Shown here: positions 22,682 through 33,691 of the stretch, in pieces
How the letters are laid out: each line of letters starts with the position of its first letter
Position numbering within the stretch: position 1 is the stretch's first letter
NCBI GenBank assembly: GCA_008477525.1
Contig: SPDT01000002.1
Location: 1,054,001 to 1,118,000, forward strand
DNA: 64,000 nt
Source: Hypomyces perniciosus
Lineage: Eukaryota > Ascomycota > Sordariomycetes > Hypocreales > Hypocreaceae
Direction: 5' to 3'
Program-made: the position numbers and the translations under genes
Notes under the pieces: generated by a model
Seen by the model: only the letters and a program-made list of their open reading frames with translations
The model's database searches: none
What the model was told of the DNA's origin: nothing

Positions 22682-22752
22682 GTGGCAACAGCGCAAGCTG
22701 TTGCCAGGCACGTCTGTGCCAATTAGATTCTTGGCGATGACGCTGTTGCCAC
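22682..22752. repeat. Short inverted repeat with 12-bp perfect ends
   Basis: GTGGCAACAGCG at 22682-22693 is exactly reverse-complemented by CGCTGTTGCCAC at 22741-22752. Inside, GCTGTTGCC (22697-22705) also pairs with the left end, giving an alternative 9-bp stem with a 4-base loop. Size (71 bp) and design resemble a MITE or a transposon end. Confidence 0.55.
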
Positions 22753-24427
22753 GGTAGTTGGGCCACCTCTACAAATAGGGGATACGCGTTCTGAGATCGG
22801 TATTCTTAAACTGTTCAGATCCCTTCAGCGATCAAGGTGGTATGTGGAGGAGATATACTTGCCAGCATTCAAGGCCGATGTTTTGGCACTTCAGTCAAGT
22901 CTAGTGTCAAATGATGAGCGGTATGAGGGGAAGTGAGGAAGCCTACGCAAAAAATCTACCTAGCAGAGGGCCAGAAGGTAGTGACTACGAAATAGAAGAG
23001 AGAGACGTTCCTGTTTTATACCGATGTCTAGTCGCGTGACCTAATTCCGTGTCCACCAACGAAGCTTCAGCCTTCCCCCCTTCAACATCATCATCAACCG
23101 CGGGCCTTTTCTCCTTCTTCATTATCATCAGCGGATCGTTCATCTGACCGACCGACAGGCTGACCAACAGATTGACACAAGCTTCCGACCGATGTGTTTG
23201 CGGCGTTTGTGTGAGTATTCCTTCGCGGACCCGTTGTTTCTTGCGATCGGGCTATATTTCTGCTCGAATCTATCCAAGGCTTCTGTATAGTTCAATGCTG
23301 ACGTGGATTCCTATGTAGGTTCCGAGTAGCCTCCCATCGATATTCGCTCTAGTCCCTTTCTCTCTCTGTCCCCACGCTCCCGAGACGCGGGTCCATGATA
23401 GTGTGTATAACCGCCTTGATCTTGTCATTACAGCCCAGGATATCCTCTTCCTACCATTCGGCGCGGCGGTGGACGGAGGACATGTCGAGTGTCTCGGTAG
23501 CCTCAACGCTCAGTAGGGAGATAGTGGTGTAGATATTGAACGGACCAGTTGTAGGGTTGAATGCTGAGGAAGCATTGAGAGGGTCTGTTGTGAAGACTGC
23601 AATACTGCGACAAAAAGGATATCAGCCCTTATGGCCCCAAACAGCGGAAAGGGGAGAAAGTAGATGCAGATATAACAAACCCTTGAATCCAGTCTTCACC
23701 ACGCTGACTGTATCTAGTTCTCCTAGCCTGGTGTACACTCATTCCAGGTGAATCATGATATTTCCATCCAGGAACACACCTCCTGGCCGCATCTTAGGTA
23801 CCGTCAGTGCCCATCGAGGCCAAGTTGGCCCCGTAGAGTCTCAAGACGAGCTCGATGCGGAGGACAGGTTGTAACAGTTCATTGACAAGACGCGATGCTT
23901 GGTTCGTCTCTCCAATGTCCACCACTATTCTGCGTACCGCATCGTTGAACTCAGTGATTTCGATGATGTGCTGGCGCCATTGCTTTGCTTCAGCAGACGA
24001 AGTTGAGCTGCCACAGGGGAACATGGGCTTCCAGGGGGTCGTAGCGATGCCTTGCCTTTGTCTTCATCTGCGGTTTTGCTATTGGCCCATGCTCGGACTC
24101 GGGCATCTATGGCCGGCGGTCGTGCAAAACGATTCCATCACGACGCGTCTGACGTCTTGCTTGTGCTTCTGGAAGAGAGTTGGCTGCGTTGTGTCTCCTG
24201 GTGACGTGCATTGATGATTGATCAGCTAGCCTTAGCCGCGAGTTAGCGCAGTGGAGGTGAATTACTACTAGTAGGAAGAGCCTAGCCTCCCCGAACTAGC
24301 TGCATAGTACTACCGGATCGGTACGGAGAGACAGCCGAAGGAGGACCTAGACCCCGGCACGAGCGGATAGCTTGCCGAACGTGGGCAGCGCCGGCGTCCG
24401 TCAAGCCACGGCGTGCGGTGTCTATGT

Positions 24428-24458
<31 letters not shown>

Positions 24459-25182
24459 ACCACCAGCCCCGGCCTGGCAGAGCGCATCTCCGGCTTTAGA
24501 CCAGTGCCGGGTCGGAGGCTAGATCAGACTGGCCGTAGCTGTAGAAGGGGCACAAGCGGGGATAGGATAGTCGAGGCAGAGAAATGTCCATCTCGGTAGA
24601 GGCGTCTGGACTCATCGGTTAGTCGGCCCCACTCGGCCGTATCGCGGGGCAGAGTCAGCCTTTTGTTTTGCTTTGCTTTGCACAATGGCAGAGCTACACC
24701 TACCAGCTCTGGATATCTATTGGTTGTCCTTCACAAAGGTTTGGCCCTCTACCCAGACAACCGCCAACGTCGACTTGACAAGCTTGAAGCAGCTCCTTGG
24801 CCCCCCTATCTTCGAGATCGATGCCCTTCCCGTCGCGTCCGACGCCAGCCCCGACACGTGCCCTGCGTTCGACTCTCCACCTGATGGTTCCCGTGCGCCA
24901 GATTATGTCCGGGTAAGCCAATACCAGTTCGTGAGGAAGAAGTGGAGGCAAACAAAATGGAATCAATGAATGAATAAGCTATAGCTAAGATAAAACACGC
25001 CACAGTCATCACCTCCCTTTCCACACAATCTGAGTCGCGATCACAACCTCACCCGCGCCGTCCATCTATTCATCAGGACGACTCGGTCTCCGTCTCCATC
25101 GGCTCGGCTCGCTTAGCTATACATGAGTCAGTAGGTGTAGTATCGGGAGGTGGAAGGAACACATACTTGCTTCACTAATACC
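22753..25182. other. Intergenic with possible gene remnants
   Basis: No intact gene. Minus-strand pieces look protein-like but broken: AFNPTTGPFNIYTTISLLSV (about 23490-23560) and QWRQHIIEITEFNDAVRRIV with LVNELLQPVLRIELVLRLYG (about 23820-23985). I could not assign a family. Confidence 0.35.
24428..24457. repeat. GCCGGA hexanucleotide repeat, 5 copies
   Basis: Five perfect copies of GCCGGA; on the plus strand the run would encode Pro-Glu dipeptides, but no gene is supported there. Confidence 0.85.
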
Positions 25183-26981
25183 CTAAGTAGCTTCTGCTTT
25201 TCCCTCCTTTCTGGCCTCCACCGCTGCCCTCAAGTCGGTCGTAACCCTCTGATAAATGGCCCTTGGTATCGGCCGGCAGGTATGAACATTAGCCGGCAAG
25301 CGCCAGATGTGTTGCTGAAGACTGATATATGCGCCACTGGAGTAATTGATAGCATAGAGAAACGCCATACAATCCATGAGTCGAGGAGGGACTAGTTGCT
25401 TTTCCCCCGTAGACCGATTATAGAAATGGAACTGCTGGGGAGCCTTTTCCCATACTAGCTCCCAATCGTCGTCCTCTTGATGGGTTTTCGAGGTCAGAGC
25501 CTTGCCAGTTCCAGTGTTGCTCCCTGGTTTTGTCATGACTGACAGGTTGTGCAAGAATCCACGCGACCCTTGCAGTGTTGGCTCAAGGGGACTGTTCACT
25601 CCATTTTTATTAAAGGGCCCGGTGACGCCGACATATGTGGGTCTGAAGGTAGGTTTGTACTTCCATTGGAAGAGCGTGTGCCAATCGATGCCGTTAAAGA
25701 ACGGATGGGCCTTTATTTCAGAGGCTCCTTCGTGGGCCCCTAGACGTTGCTCGGGCCTGCGGTCGAGAAGCTTGGTGATAATATCCTTGGCAGCTAAGGG
25801 AAGAGACTCGGGGGGCTGGGCCAGCTAGACGGGTTGATCGAGGATCTTGCGGTGTATCTCATGGAAATCCTCGTCGTAGAACAGGGGTAGACCTGTTAAC
25901 ATTTAGTAGAGGAAAACCCCCAAGGTTCACCAGTCGGCCGTCTTGGATTCATCTTGACCGAGGAGCAATTCGGGTGCTGGATACTCCGGCAGCACATTGC
26001 GACCCTCTTTCTTGATCTCTGAGTTGAAAAGGCTAAAACCGCATATAACAACATGACCCAAGGAGTCTAGAAGGACATTTCCGGGCTTCAGCCAGGAGAA
26101 AATACCATGGACATTGTGCAGATATTCCAATGCGCAGAGAATCTCGGCAGCATAGAATCGAGACCTGTCGACATCGAAACATCGCTGCTTTTGGAGGTGG
26201 TAGAAAATGTGTCCGCCACTCTTTAATGGAGAAAGGAGGCGTAAACTCTTCCCTGATTGGAAAGCAGGTGTAAGCGGTGCGATGAAAGGATGATTGATCT
26301 GGGAACGCCAAGTGGATGTGATTTCGGGTTTGGAAATAAGGTCGGCTATTCGAATTCTCCTCTCGACGTAGATTCGCTTGGTGTCTTTCTTCTTGAACTG
26401 CGAAATGGGTCCCGAACTACCCCTCTCGATATCGCTCATTTGCTCGAAATCCGTCACCTTCAACACCCTGTTCTTGATCTTCATGTATTCAAGGCTGAGA
26501 CAAATCTTGCCGGTACCCTCTTGCACATTCAGCCATTGCGGTCCGGATTGTCGCGATAGATCAAACGGATCCACTCGTGCTACGCACAGAAATCTATGCT
26601 GATGCCCCTTGGGGGCATTTGGGTTCCGGAGGCACAGACTTATGGTCAACTCAGCAAAGCGGGAAACGTCAAACTTGCATATAGATAGTGTCGCCTCCCG
26701 CTCACACGGGATTTTCCACGGATCCTACAAAGGAACTGACATTGATTTGGAAGGGCTCATATTCCAAATGCGCATATGTATGGCCGTTGAAGAGCTCCTT
26801 GTAGTCATCTGCTGTGGAGAAGCCAACAGCTTCCTGAAGGGCCACGGTCAAAATACCAAGCGGGGGATTCACAGCAGGGTGAATATGCGTCTTCTTGAGT
26901 TCTGTGGAATGACAGACATCAGCTGAGTCCTAGGCATCATCAAGAGAGATGAATGGGCGGCCTGCACTTACTCTTGGTCAT
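25183..26981 (-). pseudogene. Dead C2-domain AGC protein kinase of Sch9/Ypk type
   Basis: Reading 26981 downward: a start MTK, an intron (GTAAGT at 26966-26971), KKTHIHPAVNPP, a C2-like segment (YEPFQINVSSFVGSVENPV, FDVSRFAELTISLCLRNPNA), then a complete kinase outline to the AGC C-tail ([23 protein letters not shown]) and [10 protein letters not shown]...[10 protein letters not shown] at the end. It is inactivated many times: the P-loop G-x-G-x-x-G reads ERGSSG; the VAIK-equivalent lysine is lost (YVERRIR); the Y-R-D-L-K-P-E-N loop reads FSWLKPGN; DFG reads GFS; W-W-T-L-G has a TGA, and two more stops follow (F-L-Y-stop-M-L-T-G and V-stop-L-A-Q). Live orthologues are TOR-linked nutrient/stress kinases; a working copy must lie elsewhere. 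Whether it is nearer Sch9 or Ypk1 I leave open. Confidence 0.85.
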
Positions 26982-27389
26982 TTTGCGATTCCTCTTGATG
27001 TCAGGTTGATGTCGCGTTGATGTTGGGTTGGTTTGGTTGCATGCCTGGAAGGCGGCGAAAACTTTCTCTTGTCGTCGAGCAAGGTTACTGATCACCGAGA
27101 CAGCCTCCTCTTCTTGGGTACCTGGTTCTGGAGTGAGAAACGTCAAGCTGTAGGTGAGAGAGAGAGCTAGTCGAAGGATCAACCAGCGGAATGGAGACCT
27201 ACCCGCCGCTGCGTACAGCGATTATGTGTATGTCTGTTCGCCGGAGAAGAATCCTGCAATCAGCGTAGCCTTCAAGTCAAGTATAATTGCAAAACAGGGA
27301 GTGGATGAGTCAGTGGTGCTAGAAAAGTTGGGCAGGCTGGTGAGTATGTAAGTGTGGGTTTTGCCGCAAGGCGGGGGAGGAGACACCTT
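26982..27389. other. Intergenic between the kinase relic and the EEP gene
   Basis: No gene supported; upstream parts of the relic may extend here. Confidence 0.35.
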
Positions 27390-27396
27390 TATATAT
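27390..27396 (+). promoter_or_regulatory. Candidate TATA box of the EEP gene
   Basis: TATATAT 129 bp before the ATG at 27525, following a GC-rich block. Position is right for a fungal core promoter; no other evidence. Confidence 0.3.
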
Positions 27397-27524
27397 CATC
27401 ACCCTGTCCTCCACGCACCAGCGACGTGTGAATTACATCTTTCATCATAAACACTCAACAATCGTCAACTCGACTCGCATGCCTTAGATGACACAGTTCT
27501 GAGCGTGGCACTCTTGATATCACA

Positions 27525-28958
27525 ATGGCATCTGCGTCGAGTCAAATACGTCTAGCCCTGCTTTCATCTCGAGGATCTCGTCCCTGCATCAGTGGCAGAT
27601 ACAATTTCACACCCGGTGGATTACTACGCCGCCATGGCAAACACCCCAATCGAGGCACTCTGTGTCACCTCAGTTTTACCAGGCAGTACGGCAAAGACAG
27701 GAGCTGGAGTCGGTGGTGGAAGGCGTTGCTCTGGAGAAAACAACAACACTTAAGTTCGACGCCATCCAGACGAGACCCGCACTCAATTGACCATATCATG
27801 ACCCGCGAACTCAGGCGCCGTGGCGATTTCCGCGAACCCGATGACCTCTCCGACTTCGAGTTCAACTATGTATACCTAGACGCAATGGAGGGAGCACCAG
27901 ACTTGAGAGAGCACACAGCTTTCCCTACGACGACAAAACGGAAGCAACAGATCGAACCTCGATTCCTCCGGCCACAGTCTTTTGACCTACAATCATCAAC
28001 ATGGGCACCCTTTAGCAAGGGCGGCGGAACACTCAAGCGGGGACACATGCTCAAAATCGCATCCTGGAACTTGTTTTACTCTTCTCCTGGAGCTAGAGCT
28101 CGTGCCTCCGCCGCCCTCGCTCATTTGAGAACCACGTTTGGCCAAGAGCCTCAGAATCTCGTGCTGATGCTCCAAGAACTCCGCAAGGAATCCCTCGATG
28201 CTATCCTCAACGACGAATGGGTTCGGGAGAACTTTGTTCTCTCTGATGGGAAGCCACCGGATCGCTTTTATGGCGATGACGAAGGCCTGGACTGGGACGA
28301 AATCGGCTGGCGGCCTAGTCTATATTTCACCCTGATGATGGTGTCGCGGACTCTGCCGATCGAGAGCTGTTTTCGCCTTCCATTCGTCTCCGCAATGGGC
28401 AGAGATGCTCTTGTGGTCGATTTTCCTCTATCTAGCAGCAAAGGCTTCAAGAAGTCGCTTCGCCTTTGCACCACGCACCTTGAGTCCCTCTCTCAAGGGA
28501 AGAAATGCCGCCCCCACCAGCTCGCTGCAATTTCAGCGTTGCTGAAAGGCAAAAACTCCGAAGGGCGAAAGATTTGTGGAGGACTGGTTGGCGGCGATAT
28601 GAACTCGGTTGATCCGTCCGAGCATCAAAATCACCGAGCGCCCGAGGTAGATCTGAAAGACGTTTGGGAGGACGAGCCGCCACCGAGGCCGCCAGTATTG
28701 AAGCGCTCCTGGAAAGATATCACATATGGTCAAGCTAGAGGACATACATGGGGCTACCAATCTGACGGATTCAGACCTCGAAAGCGACTGGACAAGTTCC
28801 TCTACACAGGGTCCGTTGAGACGCTTGCAGTGAAGGAAGCCGAAGACGTCGTTGGCAGATTAGGTCGCTTTGGAATAGGGCTGAAAACAAAAGTCGGGTC
28901 GGACGATGTTTGGGTGAGTGATCATTTTGGGATTGTTGTTGGTATCACAATTTTGTAA
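27525..28958 (+). CDS. Endonuclease/exonuclease/phosphatase (EEP) family protein
   Basis: A single-exon protein of 477 residues. The first about 170 residues are basic and low in order and could target mitochondria or nucleus. From about 176 the EEP fold begins: KIASWNLFY (strand with the metal-coordinating Asn), LMLQELRKE (catalytic Glu), a central sheet, CTTHLES (His with hydrolytic role), GGDMNSVDPSE (G-D-x-N motif) and near the end WVSDHFGI (S-D-H, the catalytic His). The set and order of motifs agree with Mg-dependent phosphodiesterases such as TDP2-like DNA repair enzymes; which substrate (5'-tyrosyl-DNA, RNA, lipid phosphates) cannot be decided. The genes on both sides point away or are dead, so it is transcribed alone. 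Confidence 0.85.
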   Translation: MASASSQIRLALLSSRGSRPCISGRYNFTPGGLLRRHGKHPNRGTLCHLSFTRQYGKDRSWSRWWKALLWRKQQHLSSTPSRRDPHSIDHIMTRELRRRGDFREPDDLSDFEFNYVYLDAMEGAPDLREHTAFPTTTKRKQQIEPRFLRPQSFDLQSSTWAPFSKGGGTLKRGHMLKIASWNLFYSSPGARARASAALAHLRTTFGQEPQNLVLMLQELRKESLDAILNDEWVRENFVLSDGKPPDRFYGDDEGLDWDEIGWRPSLYFTLMMVSRTLPIESCFRLPFVSAMGRDALVVDFPLSSSKGFKKSLRLCTTHLESLSQGKKCRPHQLAAISALLKGKNSEGRKICGGLVGGDMNSVDPSEHQNHRAPEVDLKDVWEDEPPPRPPVLKRSWKDITYGQARGHTWGYQSDGFRPRKRLDKFLYTGSVETLAVKEAEDVVGRLGRFGIGLKTKVGSDDVWVSDHFGIVVGITIL

Positions 28959-29297
28959 AGGCTTCGTCTGGCTCGGTCCAGATTAATTCAGAATACTCCT
29001 CCTCGGAGAGGAGGATGAGACTTTTTGAAGGGAACCGGGAACAGGATGATTCTCTGACCGAGGTACTGAATGTGTTGAGCAAACCTCTGGCGAGTCAGAA
29101 CAGAATACTGGCAGCAGGTTTCGAATGCAAGATGTCGGGAATGAAAGCAGTGTCATTTCATGGGTGTGTAATACTACCATATATCATAAGGAGTCAAAGT
29201 ACAGATAAGCCGTAACGTCATAATTCATATACATCCCAAGTCGCCCTTAGACTGCCAGCGTCGAACGGGCAGTCAATAACCTTGACCTTTCCAATAT
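28959..29297. other. Intergenic, convergent 3' ends
   Basis: Holds the 3' ends of the EEP gene and, beyond the minisatellite, the hypothetical gene. No gene seen. Confidence 0.4.
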
Positions 29298-29529
29298 GTG
29301 AACCCCCCTCAAAACCAGCCAGACCGTCGTTGAACCAGCAAACCTTTTGTTGAACCCACCAGACCATTCCTTGAACAAGCAAAACCCGTCGCTAAACCTA
29401 TCAGACCTTTCCCTGAACCTACCAGACCTGTCACTTGACGCCAAATGAAGTGCACACAGCGCATTTACCCTTCTACTAACCATGCCTTGAACCCCACCAG
29501 ACCTTTTCTAAACCTTCTAGACCTTTCCT
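29298..29529. repeat. Degenerate 21-bp minisatellite
   Basis: At least seven imperfect units of about 20-23 bp on the pattern TTGAACCYACCAGACCTTTC (for instance starting near 29329, 29350, 29371, 29392, 29413, 29486 and 29509), interrupted once near 29434-29484. It lies just past the stop codon of the gene at 29659-31509. Confidence 0.7.
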
Positions 29530-29658
29530 AACACATTTCCCACTGCCGTAGGCAACAAAGACGAGAAATTGATGTCAGCTGCTAAGCAAGGCTGGTCAAC
29601 AGCCAATGATGACTTCACGAAGCGTCTTGATCGCCACACTTCGAGGTCAGCAATCTGA

Positions 29659-31509
29659 TCAGTCCCAAATGTTGGGGTCGATGATGTCATCAAGATTGGG
29701 GAGGTTGCTGACTTCTTCCTCTGCACGACTCCTTGCCCCGGAGCTCTGCTCTGTCTTGAAAGGGCGTTCTTCATGCTTCGTCTCGACATCATCATCTGTC
29801 CCGAACGGATTCTTCGTCTCGTCCACTTTATTACGTGACTCCCACAAACAAGCATGACAATCCGGCCCGCAAGCAGTATGGGGTTGCGTGTAATTCTCCC
29901 TGCAAGCAGCACAGTTAGCCATGTAAACGACACAATTGGGTCCGCAAGAAACATACATAGCCTTGACAGCAGCGTACGCAAGATCGTACACATCACCCTC
30001 CGTGGTCGTGTCACTCATCTGTGCTTTCTTTGATGACTCGCCAACCTCGTCCAAGCCGACCACTTGACGCCACTGCCTCTTTCGAGGCTGATTCCCGGCG
30101 ACAAGCTCTCCAATGCGAATGGCTTTGGCACGAGGCTCGTAAGCACGAACTTTTTCGGCACGAGCTTTTCTGAGGCGGGCTTTTTTCTCATCTTCATAAT
30201 AGATCATCAAAGCCATTTGCTTCAGCACCCATCGCATCACAAGGATCTGCTGCCACACAAGAGCCTCCTTCTCGCCAACTTTCTCCGAGCATTCTCTGAT
30301 GTAGCGAATGTGACGGCCGCGACACTCGATTAGATCAAAGCGGGCCTTCGCATCTTGCATCTGCGCCAGAGCCTTGCCCAAGCGCGTCCTCCTCGTTGGG
30401 TTTGAGCGGCTTGGCTTTTCCACGGTCTTCGAGGTCAAGCTCCTCGCCTTCGTCACCTCCATTCTAGCAGAATCAAGGCGTTGACGAGCATCCTCTTCAT
30501 CTTCTTCGAGCTTTTCCAACGCTTCGGGGGTGCACAAAGAAAGAATAGTGTCTTCTTCTTGCTTAGCCCCTGACTCGCCAAACATCGCAAAGGCCTCATT
30601 CAAGTCCAACTGGGCATCCTTTCTCTGACCGGAGTAAAAGTCACACCACCAGCATTCATAGGCGAAGTACTCGATCCATGTCGTCACCTCATCCTGCTCG
30701 TGCACACTCTTAAGGAGTTGAAACTCAATTTTGAAACCGCGTTCCCACAGACGAATCTGGACTGCGATGGCGTACTCTTCGAATGTGCCGTGGTGAGTCC
30801 CCTCTCTCACTGTCTCCCGACGTAATCTTCTGGTTTCGCATTCTATCTGCCATTTTGAACGGGAGAACTCGACCTCATCCATATTGATGAAGGCCTCGAA
30901 GATGCCGTCATCATCAGGCAGCCCTCGGTTGTCCAATTGCCATTTGCGAAAGTTGTTCCATCGGGTAGCCTGAGTCTTAGCGAGTTCGTCGAAATCCAAT
31001 AGATCCGTTGACCTGCGGCGGGTCCGACGGAGCCATGTTTGCACATTGGTGAAATACCAAACTAAATCACTGAGAAGCCCATCAAGCAAGTTGTGTGGGA
31101 ATGACGGCCGGTCGCCTTCATAGCCCAAGTCGATGTAGGACTGTTTGTCGAAGAATCCCTTCAGGGATTCCGGATAAGTTACCCACTCCCCTTCAGACCC
31201 TTCAAGGGGGGTCATCCATGAAGGATGGGAGTTCAAGATCTCATGGATTCTTTGGGCCATCTCGACGGGGTCAAAAATGACATCAGCAGAGGCTGCGAGA
31301 TCAATCACGGTAGTTCTGCTCCAGTGTTAGCACCTTACGTCCAGGCATCCAAATGTGAGATGGACTTACTTCAACATGCGTCTCAAGAAGTCGCCAGCTG
31401 TTTCTTTCGGGTCTTCGAAGCAAGCTGAGGCTGCCTGCTTCTCCAGACGCCGTACCAGCAACTCACCGAACGTCCTATCGTCCCGGGGGACGGTAGCGAG
31501 TGCGCTCAT
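29659..31509 (-). CDS. Hypothetical protein with coiled coil and Cys-rich tail
   Basis: Two exons, 31370-31509 and 29659-31315, joined over a 54-bp intron (GTAAGT donor, CTAAC branch, CAG acceptor), giving 598 residues. Exon 1 reads MSALATVPRDDRTFGELLVR. The middle is rich in aromatic, Asp/Glu and Arg residues (WLRRTRRRSTDLL, WIEYFAYECWWCDFYSG) and a long charged helix with coiled-coil character (about 295-440). Near the C-terminus is a cysteine cluster, CGPNCVVYMANCAACR followed by CGPDCHAC, spaced like a small metal-binding module, then an acidic end. I recognise no named domain; this looks like one of the lineage-specific families of hypocrealean fungi. Degenerate minisatellites flank it on both sides, which is unusual. 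The start ATG follows directly on a run of repeats. Confidence 0.7.
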
Positions 31510-31572
31510 CTCTACACGAAGAGAACACATGGTGTCAGAGACCATGCACGAAACTAGGTTTGTTGTGATGCA

Positions 31573-31815
31573 GGAAGAGTTCAGAAGACACCCACTTAAT
31601 AATGAACAAGGAGCTCAAAAGACATTTAAAGGTGAAGAGTCCAGAAGGTAAGTGGGGACGAAAGAAGCTCGGAAGACAATTGATGATGGAGAGACAGGTT
31701 GAGAAAACATTTGAAAGACGGGTTCAGAAGACAACCAGTGACGGAAGAAGAGTTCGGAAGTGGATTGTAGAAGTGGATTGGAGATGAAAGAAGTTCAGAA
31801 AACACTCGAGGATAG
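31573..31815. repeat. Degenerate minisatellite upstream of the hypothetical gene
   Basis: Seven or eight imperfect units of about 25-32 bp sharing GAAGAGTTCAGAAGACA-like cores (near 31574, 31608, 31634, 31660, 31690, 31718, 31745, 31786). It occupies the promoter side of the gene starting at 31509. Confidence 0.6.
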
Positions 31816-32310
31816 GAAGCTGCTCGTAGTCCTATTTGTACTCATTCCTGTCGGTCGCCCACCAGGCTTTCCAGATGATTACGACACCTAGGCCTCTGTT
31901 CTGGCCAACAGACGCAGGAGAATCAAGAAGTTGCCTTAATACTACCTCCTCACACACACATAACTTGGCTCGACCTGACTGGCCGACTCTTATCAGGCTG
32001 CATAACTCACCCCCCGACTGTTTCAAAGTTTGTATTCCCACACCAAAATCGTGCCTCTGTAATTGAACGAAAAAGTCATAATACCGCGTCGTTAACCGCC
32101 GAGGCTGGCTTGGTCCATGGTCGAGAGCCGTCGATAAGTCGTCAGCTGGTATATGGATGCCTTGGCTTATACCCTCCTCCCTGCAGCTCGCCTTGACCGA
32201 GATGAGGGGGCACTGACAGCGAATGTAACGGAATGCACATGGAGCAAACATTTCCCACAAAAACCCTATTCGTATTCGTACCAGAAATTAATTCTTACGT
32301 GTGCCGATTC
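31816..32310. other. Intergenic
   Basis: No convincing gene; one 142-codon minus ORF (31832-32260) lacks motifs and a plausible start context. Confidence 0.4.
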
Positions 32311-33566
32311 TTAGTACTTGAATTCCTGGCCAACGGCCTCCTCGCTCAACTTCCACAGCATTTCAGCCTCGATCCTGCTATATGCCCACGGACTATATGC
32401 GTCCGTGTATGGGTCCGCCACCCTTGCCTCGAGAAGATACGTTCCGTTTTTGTCTGCAGAAGAGCAATTCCAAATCAGTTTTGGCCCATAGTAAGAGTAG
32501 TAGTAGCAGTACTCCGTATAGAATATCTATTTTTAGGGGGAAAAGCAAAAAAACAAGACGTACCTGTAATGCTGGGTTCGAAAGACGCAAACATGTGTGT
32601 TGCAACGCCTTGGTCGGGGGTTATCAGCTTGAGGGGCATCCAGCCAGGCTTCTGGCCCATCTTGAGGCGGAATTGTCCTGATCCGACGATTGCATTATTA
32701 GCACAGTTTTCCTGCTTGTCAAGTCACACAATTACTCAAACATGACATACTCAACATGTCGCCATCGCCGCCTGGAGTCAAATCGAGGTGCTTGGCAAGC
32801 CCTGTCTCAAGAATGCTTCCAGGATGCACGCTGAAGGCAAGCAAGCCGCGTTTGCCGAGCTTCTCCGCCAGCGAGATAGCGAACAGCATGTTCGCCGTCT
32901 TTGACTGGCCGTACGCAATCCATTTGTCATATGTCTTGCCGTTCTGTCCAGGCAACTGTTAGCATTCAGGATTCTCGCAGCGTGTGTGGGTGGGCCGTCA
33001 CAGTTACACACGAGGGGGGGACTTACATCGAAATTCAGGTCGACATGTCGGACGTACGAAATTGTATGGCCCATGCTGGTAACACTGACCACACGCGGCG
33101 CAGTGGCTGCCAGAATCTTACTCATAATGAGATTAGTAAACAAGAAGTGCGCCAGGTGGTTGCTCGCGAACTGGCTCTCGTAGCCGTCCGGGGACAGTGC
33201 AAACGGCACCGCCATGATTCCCGCATTGTTCATCAGCACATCAATGACGGGAACGTCCTCCCACGAGTTGACTTCCTCGGCTGCCTTTCGCACTGTGGCA
33301 AACGAGGTGAGGTCAAGCTGCAAAAGCCTGGTCTTGACATCGGGATGCTCTTTGGCGATGGTGTCGACCGTTTCCTGGATCTTGGCGAGGTTGCGGCCAG
33401 CGAAGATGAGGAGTCGGGGTTTATGTGCTGCAACGATTCCCATGAAGTGGGCTCCAAGACTGTCTGGCGAGACTCCAGTTGCGAGGACAGTTTTGCCCTC
33501 GATGATGGAGGCGTAGTCGGCAGCCAGCTCGGTGCCGGTCGATTCAACACTGTACGGGGCAGGCAT
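32311..33566 (-). CDS. Short-chain dehydrogenase/reductase, retinol-dehydrogenase-like
   Basis: Four exons, 33027-33566, 32751-32943, 32564-32677 and 32311-32453, giving 329 residues; all three introns (83, 73 and 110 bp) have GT donors and keep phase. The Rossmann fold starts with LATGVSPDSLGAHF, a variant of T-G-x-x-x-G-x-G common in this fungal branch; further marks are LLQLDLTS, NNAGIM (N-N-A-G), VVSVTSMGH (active-site Ser) and YGQSKTANMLFA (Y-x-x-x-K). After splicing, the C-terminal half reads TPDQGVATHMFASF and YLLEARVADPYTDAYSPWA, as in WW-oxidoreductase/RDH-like enzymes. It should oxidise or reduce an alcohol or carbonyl with NAD(P); no substrate can be named. The catalytic set is complete. 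No metabolic cluster surrounds it. Confidence 0.9.
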
Positions 33567-33684
33567 GGTGATGAATCGTAAAGTGTATAGTATAGTTGTT
33601 CTCCGTGAAGTCCAAGACTGTAAAGTGTGATTCCTTGTGTTTCTCTCCAAGAATCTATCAGATCCTTTGGTTCCATCATCAAGG

Positions 33685-33691
33685 TTATATA
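33685..33691 (-). promoter_or_regulatory. Candidate TATA box of the SDR gene
   Basis: TATATAA on the minus strand, about 120 bp before the ATG at 33566. Confidence 0.3.

Noticed and set aside
31832..32260. 142-codon minus ORF
   Set aside because: No motif; overlaps shorter plus ORFs; reads like intergenic DNA.
32901..33581. 226-codon plus ORF
   Set aside because: Antisense of SDR exon 1 and intron.
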